Below, in pieces: positions 53,595 through 62,616 of a stretch of 64,000 bases of DNA. The notes below the pieces were generated by a model. It was not told the origin of the DNA. It made no database searches and saw only the letters and a program-made list of their open reading frames with translations. Each line of letters starts with the position of its first letter. Positions within the stretch are counted from its first letter, which is position 1. Source of the DNA: Selaginella moellendorffii (lineage: Eukaryota; Streptophyta; Lycopodiopsida; Selaginellales; Selaginellaceae); assembly GCF_000143415.4 (NCBI RefSeq), contig NW_003314369.1:147939-211938 (forward strand), given 5' to 3'. A program made the position numbers and the translations under genes.

Positions 53595-55862
53595 TCATCG
53601 TGCATCCTCATAGTCCACTTGAACTACAAACTGCCGCATCTTCCCAAATACTGCATTTCCTCTCCCATAGTCTCCATCATTATTATTCTTGTATTGCTGC
53701 CATCCAGTTCGCGGAAACGTCTCTTTTGGAACACACGACCACAACCTGTAGCTTGGTCTCTTCAATGCAGCATCCACCATTTCTAAGCCACTCGCTTCAA
53801 AGCCGTGTTTTCCATCCACTCTCTTGAAGACCTGAATGAGAATGTCTTCATCCATACCAGAATCAATGCTCGGAAAGACTTCAGAAGTTGGTTGCACGTA
53901 CTTGCCCATCCCTATCTTTCCTCCAAACTCACCCGCAGAACTTGCCTCCAGCATGATATGAGGTCCAATATGAACGGAAGTCTCAGGACCGGAGCTTCCA
54001 TTAGCGTAAACTGCCTTGATAACAAAGTCACCACCCTTCAACAGTAGCCTATGCACAAGAGGCTCATAAAGCTTCCCCCACAAAGCCCCCACCCAAGGGC
54101 AGGTGAATGTTTCTTTCAGAAATCCCACCACAGGCACAGCTCCAGCACGCAGATACTGATTCCCAAGCTCTGTCATCAAAGCCTCGCTTGCAAACTGATA
54201 TGTCTTTTCGCTGTGGTCCTCAGTTGCCACGATGTGCAGAATGCAGTCGCTGACATTTTTCACGTACCCTCCTGACAAAATTTTAGCCGCTTTGGATACA
54301 CTTGATCCGAACGACTCAACCGCACTCTTGGCCAAGGACTTCCCCTCTTTCAGCTTTGTTGCACGCAGTACATACCTAGGAACTCCACCCAAATAATCGA
54401 AGTTGTCAAGCCCTTCCTTTCTGTCCACCACATTCATGTTCCCATAACTAGTTCGGTAAGGCTCAAAGTCGTCAAGGAATTTCCCAATCTCCTCCCTGGA
54501 CCACACCGACATATAAAGCATGCAACAAAGTCCCCCCTTGCCAAACTCATCGTAGTTTGCATTCTTAGATGAGCAAACCAAAAGAACTCGACACTTGCCA
54601 GGTAAAGGCGTCTCCTGCTTCTCATCTATCACTAGCCACATTGACGGATCGTCCAGCATTTGGCGTATAATTTCGCCATTCACGTCATAACCACCTTCAA
54701 CATATCGGCTTCGCAAATTCAGGATGTAAACAACCTCGCCAACCTTGTATAACGCCTTTTCTTGCCCCATTTGGCCCAGCCTAATAATCCAGTGATAGCC
54801 AAAGAACGATTTCCCTATCCCTGCAGTGCCTAGGACGATGAAGGAAGTGAAGTTGCCGAGCAGCTCCCGGATTTTGGATTCTAGACTCGCATACGCCTTT
54901 CGTTTCCATAGCAGGAAAGGTTGGTCATAATTTCGCAGTGCATCGCTATCTAAAATCCAGAATTTAGAATCTGGAGTATCAGTAGCCCTTACAAGGGCCG
55001 CCACACCATCTGGTACAACTGAAGAAAGATACGAATGCACGGATCAGACAAGAACTGCTACAAGCAGGCAAATACCGCTCTGAGCAAACTCTAGTGTGAG
55101 GCAGGAAAACTTCAAACGATGGCAAAACAGTCATCCCAGGGGGAAGAGCTCCAAGCCGAAGAAGACAGACAGCATTAATAGAACGCAAGGGGCCACATAC
55201 CAAGCAGATGGCCATAAATTCAATTACAACCACAAGCCAGGCACAAGCACCCAAGACCAAATCCAACAGCGACGCCATCAGAAGCAAGACCTCACCAGGA
55301 ATACCAAGAACTGGACAAAAACTGGGACTTCCGACATCACAGATCAAAGGGACATGCAAGGAAACAAAGGGCTTACACAATTGCGTACCAGATCCGCCGA
55401 TTCCATGGGGCACTGAAACATTCAGAACATAACAATGTTAGTATTAATTCCGGAAGAAAAGAAAACATGGCCAGAATCAAGGGTCTCAACAGCCACAGCC
55501 ATAAACAAGGATCCACAAGGGAGTATGCGCCCGCCAGCAGCAACTAGCCACACTTCCAGCAACCCAAAATAAAAGCGAATTGAAGCTACCTCAGGCAAAA
55601 TCCTTAACCATGGCCGAAAGCAGCCGTAGCCACATGGAAGCACACATATCCACAACACACAGCAAAACGCCCCAAATGACTTACCATTACTTCTGAGAAG
55701 GAGGAGTTTTTTCTCCCGCAGCTGCTCTTCCTCCTTCCGCCAATATTCCGCCAGAGATTGATTGCCACTCTGAAGGGCAGAGAGAAAAGATTCCCCAGCC
55801 GCTTGGATCTGCGGCTCAAGAAGCCCGATTTGAGCTTCCACCTTAGCCAATTCCTCGTCCAT
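53595..55862 (-). CDS. Crinkler/RHS-like P-loop NTPase with nuclease-like C-terminus, intact copy (CR copy 3), 541 aa
   Basis: Exons 55862-55685, 55412-55389 (24 nt) and 55018-53595. Both introns are phase 1 GT-AG, and 1,626 nt give 541 residues. The start is ATG 55862 (MDEELAKVEAQIGLLEPQIQ). Residues 1-59 are coiled-coil-like and charged. Walker A is FIVLGTAGIGKSFFGYHWI, Walker B-like is MWLVIDEKQ, then YMSVWSREEI and LGGVPRYVLRATKL, all typical of the NTPase of Crinkler and RHS proteins. The C-terminal 200 residues (LLLKGGDFVI, YVQPTSEVFPSIDSGMDEDI, ILIQVFKRVDGKHGF) resemble the restriction-endonuclease-like domain of that class. Related proteins in other eukaryotes act as effectors or in genome conflict; the role in plants is unknown. 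It is divergent from the partner gene P4. The family assignment is from motifs only. Confidence 0.7.
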
Positions 55863-56083
55863 ATTGCTAGCTGAAACCCTATCTTGAAACCCTCTTATAT
55901 CGAGGCAGTGGCGCCCTAGAATCGTCAGGGACCGCACGATCTTCATCCGACGGCCTGGTGGTTTAGCACAAGAGACAAAAAGCGAAAACTCAACCACACT
56001 TTTGTTTGTTTAGCGGCTTCTATTTTACAGTTTTGTACGAACTTATCTATTGCTTGCTCCTTGGTGGAGCATGCTAGGGCAGA
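55863..56083. promoter_or_regulatory. Shared divergent promoter region of CR and partner genes
   Basis: About 220 bp separate the CR ATG (55862, minus) from the first partner ATG (56084, plus). The same spacer, with indels, lies between CR and partner at 24345-24469 and 44106-44226. A conserved CAACCACACTTTTGTTTGTTT block lies at 55993-56012. No TATA box is obvious. That it drives both genes is inferred from the arrangement. Confidence 0.4.
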
Positions 56084-56465
56084 ATGGAGGTGGTGGACGC
56101 GCGGCATTTGATCGGGCAAGCGTGCAGCTATGGCTGTGCCTTGGAGAGCTTGGTGGGCAGGATCTTGGCCATGGTACACAATGTGGGCATTCACCTTCTT
56201 GGATTCACTTGCGTCTGGGGCGTCGACGAGTATGCTGGGGAGAGCTGGGACGGCGCTGTTCGCGTCGGCGAGAAATGAGCGTAGCATCAAGGCATTCCGG
56301 GATTGCTATTACTGGGAGATGCTCAGGAAGAATTTTGAGGACAGAGAGACGTATTACAAATGGCTTTTCAAGGAACCTGACGAACGATTTGAGGCTTTTC
56401 TTGGGTACGTGGAGAAAGAGGAAGAAAAGGTGCGTGGTTTTTTCCTTCCCTTTGCAGAGCGGTAA
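56084..56465 (+). CDS. Divergent partner gene of CR copy 3 (P4)
   Basis: One frame starts ATG 56084 (MEVVDARHLIGQACSYG, SLVGRILAMVHNVGIHLL) and stops at 56278. A second frame (56130-56465) starts earlier in another register and runs through SIKAFRDC into YYWEMLRKNFEDRETYYKWL, ending LPFAER. The charged C-terminal frame persists in P2, P3 and P4. Whether the two halves are joined by splicing is not clear, since no good GT-AG pair stands out. The opposite strand is also open here. Family unknown. Its constant placement beside CR genes suggests a linked role, but that is inference. Confidence 0.45.
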
Positions 56466-56890
56466 TCATGACATATATATAGTATTTCAAATTGGTGTTT
56501 CTCACAATCTTACAGCTTCAGAAATTGTTTCTCGTAAAGAACTGACAAACAAAACAAGAAATTTAAGGCACGATCACAGGAACACTGTTATATATAAGAC
56601 AAATAGAGCCCACCACAAGGAAGAAGGCAGGTGCTGTGCTATGCTCATGATTGCACTGGACAGGATGATTAGTGTGGTATTTAGATTATCCTCATCAGCA
56701 ATTATACTTCAGTCAATTTAAGTTGTTACACTTGGATTCCTTTGAATATTTGATCAACTGCTAAATCACATAAATCTTTGCTCAAATATCTCAACTGTTA
56801 TCAATTTATCTATTATTAATATCAAACATCAGTTTTAAAAATAACTTAAATGAGTAGTATATAGTATTAAAATAACAAACACCTATCATA
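56466..56890 (+). repeat. 3' flank of the partner gene, shared with 34360-34786
   Basis: AT-rich sequence with ATATATATAGTATTTCAAATTGG and TTATATATAAGACAAATAG, repeated inverted at 34360-34786. The frame at 56465-56721 is not conserved as protein. The copy ends where the copia element begins. Confidence 0.65.
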
Positions 56891-58470
56891 ATAGTGCTAC
56901 CAAAGTAGGTCAATGGTTAAGGAGAAAAATAGCATACTTAACTGCCTCTGCCCAAAACTTTGGTGGAGCATGAGATTGAGCGAGAATGCGTTGTGCTGTG
57001 TCCACAATGGTATGATTCTTGCACTCTGCCACCCCATTATGTTGAGCTGTGTATGGTTCAGTGAGCTGGTGCTAGATTCCAGCTTGGGAACAAATGCTAT
57101 TAAAAACATTATTCACAAATTTACCGCCATTGTCCATGTGTAACTTCTTGATTTGACAATTAATTTGGTTTTCTACCAAGGCTTTCCAATCTACAAAACA
57201 ATCCAAGACCTTAGATTTCTTCTTGTGACTATGATCATCTGTGAAAGTCAAGAAATACTTAGCCTTCTTGAAAGATGGAATTTGTACTGGACCACAAACA
57301 TCAACATGGACAAGCTCAAGCAAATTGCTTGCTTGACTTCCAATTGTTTTAAAAGGCTGACAATGGTGCTTTTCAAGTGCACATGCTTCACATGGAGCAG
57401 GAGTGAGCTTGTTAGATACATTCAAACCATTTACCATATTCCTTAAGGTGGAAATCCCAAACAATGAGCAATGGCCTAGTTGCTTATGCTATATATCATA
57501 TGTGCCTTTACCAACAGAGGCAAGAATCAAAGAGTTGATAGACTCCTTGTTCTTGAGTCAGTATAAATTTCCTTCCTTGGGAGCTATAGCAACCACATCA
57601 TAAGTTTATGCATTTTGAATGACACAAACTTGATGATCAAAACATAGATTATTCCCCATATCAGCAATCTTAGCAACAAATAGCAAATCTTTGCAAAGAG
57701 TAAGAATATACACTACCCTAGTCAAAGTTAAGTTCCCATGAGATGTCTGGATGTTGATGTCACTAATGCCATGAACACCATGCTCTCTATTGTCTTCTAC
57801 CTGCACAGCATGCTGGCTAAAACAATTTCTATACTTGACAAAATGATCTTTATGCCAAGATAGGTGAGTAGTAGCTCCAGAATCAATCACAAAAGAGTTA
57901 GTTACCATGGCATTGTTGCAAAGTTTGGTTTTGACCACACAAGCTTCATCCAAAAGTCATCCATAGTGAGTCATAAGTTTTGAAGATTTGAAATATTCCA
58001 ATTGTTGTTGAAGGTGTTTCAACTTACATTTATACTCTTCATGGTTAAACTTGTTGCAATAACCACAAGATTTATTCTTCTTGGTGTCCTTGTTAGACTT
58101 CACATTGCTCTCCTTTACCTTGGAAAAACCCCCATCCTTGGAAACTTTGTTGTTGTTCTTCTTCTTCACAAATTGCTTAAAAGAGCTTCTTGTAAACAAA
58201 GCCTGATCAGATTTGGAGTGGAAAATCCCGACATCCTTCTGCATGATGATCTCCTCCTTGACGGCAAGTATAACACGACTAAGTTGAAGTTTGTCAACCT
58301 GCATCAAATTACTTCAAAGAGAATGAAAAGAATTAGGAAGAGCACAAAGAAAGAAATAATTCTGAAGAGAAGGAGGAAGTTTGTTCTCCTTATCTAACTC
58401 CATGATTTGCCTGTATGTGTTTTTCATGTCAAACTAATCGAAGCTTTTTGACTCTGTCCACCGCATGTTG
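56890..58470 (-). mobile_element. Ty1/copia remnant (gag, protease, integrase start)
   Basis: Minus strand: gag with zinc knuckle CGYCNKFNHEEYKC (58307-57957); protease with FVIDSGATTHLSWHKD (57953-57606); integrase with a CxxC-type PCEACALEKHH, LLELVHVDVCGPVQ, YFLTFTDDHSHKK and HMDNGGKFVNN (57464-57072). It ends near 56890 within the integrase, so RT and RNase H are absent. It is a different copia subfamily piece from that at 35412, or its missing half. Frames are separated by stops. Confidence 0.85.
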
Positions 58471-58710
58471 ACCATCTTTGTGTAGAGATGGCCAATCTGG
58501 ACATGTGTTTGCTGCTTGTGCTTCTCACACGGCTTCTTCCACAGCGTGTAATTCTCACTGAGGGCAAGATCATCCAGCACACTCTCTGTCACCGCGAGCC
58601 TGATTGTTGCTGTGCCCTTGTCCTCATGCTGACTCTAGGTATCCACCTTCTGATAGCCCACATCAGCTCCTGTCTTCAGCTCGTCACCATTGACAACGCC
58701 CCAAAGTCCC

Positions 58711-59353
58711 TCACCTTTGAGGATGAGCTCCATCTGGTGCTCCAACTTGAGAAGTTTCCAGATCCATCAAAAATGGAAATGGAATGGCCATTTGAGAAAG
58801 TGATGGTGGCAGCATTTCCATCTTTTTGATCTTGCTCCAATACCATGACCCTAAACCCTCCTGAAATTTGCTGCTGAATGTGGCCCCATGATTCAAGGCA
58901 CTTATCACACCTTGGATTTCAGCTCCAACACAGCTTCCCTTAAAGGCATCAGGCACATCCACCTCTGACCATCTCCTGGAATTGACTCCATATTGCACGA
59001 TATGGGATTTGGCCACCAACCATATACTGTCCTTCCCATGAGTGCATGTCGAGTTATCCCACAGTGACAGATCATGAAACTCCTTGTAACAGTATGACAT
59101 GATCTCCCACTTCTCTCCCCTCCTCTCAGAGATGATCAGTCCCTCACTAAAGTTTTCACTTACCAACAAAACCCAGTCCTGATCCAGATGAAGGTAGCAC
59201 CACCTATAAAATACCAGATCCAACCTCTTGGCATCAACCTGAAAAACTTGCCAGGAACCATCCCACAGGTTGTATTTTGCAATCTTCTGGGGACCCGTGC
59301 AAAACACCACCACCTCACCATGATCCTGTATCAGATAAAAGGCCTTCTCATTG

Positions 59354-59432
<79 letters not shown>

Positions 59433-59925
59433 TCTTTCGAGGTATTCTTGGCACTCGCCCCAAGCTGAGTCGTAAATGTAGAAGGCGCATCAAAGTTAGC
59501 AGCGATGCAGAACTCTCGCATTAATCGATCCTCTTGCGGTTGTACACCACCATGCGCATTCCATTGTTGGTCACTGGCGGCAAAGAAACTCTCACCAGGG
59601 AGGAGTTGAGATCGCTGTAGCGCCACACAAAGATGGAGGATGGCCGCTTGAAGTACTCAAACGTGGCCAGGCACAGCAAGCCGGCGTCGCTGCTGGCGAT
59701 CATCATGCCCTCCGGGAGCATCTGGAAGTGGTGCCACTTGTTACGCGGGGAATTCTCGACTGGCTTGACAAAGAGAGAACCAGAGGCGACATGGAGGAGC
59801 GAGTGTACCCTTCTCATCCATCCAGCCTCCAAGCTCCGCGGTAGAAAATTCCCGAATTCCTGATCCTTGCCACTCACGGCACATACACCTCACGTGGCAC
59901 AGATCGATTGCATGAAGGAAGAGGC
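58711..59925 (-). pseudogene. F-box/kelch-type protein interrupted by a TA microsatellite (copy K3)
   Basis: 59877-59521 encodes the segment after the F-box (FGNFLPRSLEAGWMRRVHSL, LLCLATFEYFKRPSSIFVWR, SLVRVSLPPVTNNGMRMVVY) and stops at TAA. 59493-58711 encodes the C-terminal half (VVVFCTGPQKIAKYNLWDGS, RRGEKWEIMSYCYKEFHDLS, HGKDSIWLVAKSHIVQYGV). Between them lie (TA)n at 59356-59427 and a stop. The F-box itself is truncated near 59925. The most complete copy of this family in the window, but broken. Confidence 0.65.
59356..59427. repeat. (TA)n microsatellite
   Basis: About 36 uninterrupted TA units inside the K3 pseudogene. They produce artificial IYIYIY or YIYIYI frames on both strands. 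Confidence 0.98.
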
Positions 59926-59999
59926 TGGACCTTTATTGACGAGAAAAGATGGAAGAAAAAGAGCGGGCTTATTTGAAATGCTATTAGATCGAGTCGAGA

Positions 60000-60830
60000 A
60001 TGCGGGCGATCCAACCGATCGCGGCGGGCACCGGCAATCCCCTGGTTATCGCGCTGCCACTGGCGTCAGCGAGGTAAGAATTTTCGCTCTAGTACAGGGT
60101 TTTCAATCTCGTTTTCTTTCAAATTCCAGGAATTTCGTCGGCGTTGCAGCAGGCAGCGATTCCGGGCGTCGGTGTTTTTCTTGCTGCATTGTTGATAGCG
60201 TGCAGAAACTCGCGAGACCTCCAGACAGGTAAGCGAGTCTTGCCCAGCGAACGAATTACTAATGTTCAAACAGCGTGTCTCTGCTGCTGCATATGTACGC
60301 AGAGTGTGGAAGCATGGAGGATGCGTTGCATCACAGACTGGGGAAGAGGAATTTGCTCTCGCAATCGGCAGGGTGTGTGGCGGATCGTGTGACTTTACTG
60401 GCAACTTTAAAAACTTGCTCTACCTTGACGGCGGCAGAAGCACTGGGAACTGCTGAGAAAGAAAAGCTCGTAAGGTTCAGGCACAAGTGTCTCGAAATAG
60501 GAGCACGCATCCATTCTCAAGCTGGAACGCTGGACCTTGCACTGGCAAACTCTCTGATCGATCTCTACGCGGAGAGTCTGCGTGAAAGTGGGCTCGTCGC
60601 ATCGCTCGTCCAGCATGCGCAAGGCCACCGCTCTGTGGCCGTGAGTGATCCGCGAGCCCCCGGAGCGTGGGGAAGGCTCCGTGTCTTCGGAACTCTACAG
60701 ACAGATGCGTCACAGGCTGTGCTCCAGAGGCGGGGACTTTTTGAAAGCTTGCTCCAGCTTGGGAGTCCGGGAGGCCAATCCCTTCGGCGCCGCATTTTGC
60801 GAAGCAGCAAAACTGCAAACAGGTTAAGTA
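60000..60830 (+). pseudogene. PPR protein relic
   Basis: Pieces of PLS-type repeats in different frames: FLAALLIACRNSRDLQTGK (60170-60230), VSLLLHMYAECGSMEDA (60275-60325), DRVTLLATLKTCSTLTAAEA (60385-60445) and GARIHSQAGTLDLALANSLI followed by DLYAE (60505-60570). Frameshifts separate them. Beyond 60575 the reading is not PPR-like. An intron-like GTAAGA...TTCCAG at 60073-60129 precedes it. Confidence 0.65.
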
Positions 60831-61155
60831 CTAGCTACGGGGTCACTCCTCTTAACTCCTTGGTCCATCGCGCCTTGACCGTTAATGCCCGTATCTGCCT
60901 GCCACCCATCCATCTTGAGCTTCTAGAAGAATCCCAAGTATACCTCCGCTTCATGACTTGGAACAGCGCGAGCTTGGTGAGATCTGGAAGGTTGGGCGAG
61001 AGATAGGGGCGGAATAGTTACATCGCTATATTCCGTCAAACATGCGTGGTGACAACAATAGTTGGTTTCAGGCGTGCTCTATCTTCTTAGAGATGGAAAA
61101 AACTCTGGATGGAAAAGCAGTGAAGATCAACAGAAAAAAAAAAAGAGCAAGCTTA
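60831..61155. other. No gene seen
   Basis: The long plus-strand frame continues to 61006 without recognisable content. 60965-61000 (AGCGCGAGCTTGGTGAGATCTGG) weakly resembles the F-box/LRR gene near 63800-63840, possibly a small fragment. Confidence 0.35.
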
Positions 61156-61945
61156 TTAACAAGAGAACCAAGCAAGCTCTGGTAGTCCTCGACCTTCCAT
61201 CAAAGCATCGGGCGCATCCACCTCTGACAAGCTCTTGGAATCGACTCCATAGCACACAATACGCGACTTGGACACCAGCCATATACTGTCCTTCCCATCA
61301 GTGCATGTTAAGTTATCCCACACCAACGGATCATGAAACTCCTCGTCAGTGCTTGACAGATCATGAAACTCGTCGCCAGCGCTTGACAGATCATTAAACT
61401 CCTCACCAGCGTCATGAAACTCCTCGCCAGCATATGACACAATCTCCCACTTCTGTCCTTGCCTCTCAGCGACGATCAGTCTCTCAAAATTTTCGGTCAC
61501 CATTAGAAGCCGGTCCTGACCCAGCTGAAGGTACCACCAGGTACAAGAGCTTGCTGCCATCAACCCAAAAAATTTGCCACGAACCATCCCAAAGGTTGTA
61601 TGTAGCAATCCTTGAGGGCCTCGTGCAAAGCACCACCACCTGACCATGATCCAGCACCGGATAAAGGGCCTTTCTGTCCATCCTACACCATCCTTCTTTA
61701 TCTGGGCATTCTTTGCACCTAAACCACTCGCCCCAAGCCGAGTCGTAGATGTATATCAAGAGCAAACGCCTGTCGAAGCTAGCGACATAGAATTCTCGCG
61801 TTGATCGATCCCTCTCATGGATGTACACCACAGGCGTGTTCCATTGCCGGTCACTGGTGGCAAAGGAACTCTCACTGGGGAGGAGTTGAGGCGCACGTTT
61901 GCGGAAGCTGGGATTATCGACTGTTCGTTGCCACTCATGGCTCAC
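61156..61945 (-). pseudogene. F-box/kelch-type protein relic (copy K4) with internal tandem repeats
   Basis: 61945-61484 matches the middle of the family (EWQRTVDNPSF, HGQVVVLCTRPSRIATYNLW, DGSWQIFWVD). After a frameshift near 61530, 61520-61156 continues with LIVAERQGQKWEIVSYAGEE and CTDGKDSIWLVSKSRIVCYG. The F-box is missing. Between KWEIVSY and VWDNLTC the copy has four EEFHD/EEFND/DEFHD units where K2 and K3 have one. Confidence 0.65.
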
Positions 61946-62179
61946 GCACCTCGCTTAGCACAAATCTATTGAAAGAAGATGAGTTTCAACTCCGTTTCCA
62001 CTTGTATTATCTTTTTAACCTAAGGTTGCTATAAATAATTGACCTAAAGTTGGTAAAAACCCATCTTCTTAAAAACTTAAGAGAGTTTCGTCGATTTATG
62101 ACGCGTTGTGTGTTTGCCGCATTGACAGAGCCCATGAAGCATCGGAGAAAGAGCAAGAAAATGCGGTATCTAGGAAACG

Positions 62180-62340
62180 AGGGCGCCCTTGTTGGATAAT
62201 TGGGACGTCGTTTCGTGGACTTCCATAATCTCGGGCTACGCATGGCGTTCTTCTCACGCATGCAAGAAGAAGGTTGTGAGCCGGATCGTGTAACGGTTAA
62301 GGCATGTTCTAGCTGTGCAGAGAGGGAAGAAGCTTGATCG
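62180..62340 (+). pseudogene. PPR motif fragment
   Basis: WDVVSWTSIISGYA followed after a one-base shift by FFSRMQEEGCEPDRVTV and KACSSCAEREEA. This is one PPR repeat plus the start of the next. It is isolated and frame-broken. Confidence 0.6.
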
Positions 62341-62616
62341 ATCCAGGAATATCGTGTTAACTTACAAGAAGCAATCACTTATCACTCTTACTTGCGGATC
62401 ACGGAGAAGAAGAAGAAGAGAGAGCTGAATAGTATTAAAACAGAAACAGAGATTTCCAATCCATCAAACAGGTTTGAAGAGATTTTCTCATGACGCCATT
62501 GCGTGGCTAACTGCGATCAAACGAAGAGGTCTTGCAATGACGATGAAGGAATCCGGATCCAAGAGTACATGCAGAGAAACAATTACAATGTCAAGCAAAG
62601 AATTTTCGTATTGGAT
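62341..62616. other. Intergenic; 3' flank of the F-box/LRR gene
   Basis: Nothing coding was seen. It presumably contains the 3' UTR of the minus-strand gene that ends at 62617. Confidence 0.4.

Noticed and set aside
59188-59626. IYIYIY-containing frames
   Set aside because: Produced by the (TA)n tract.
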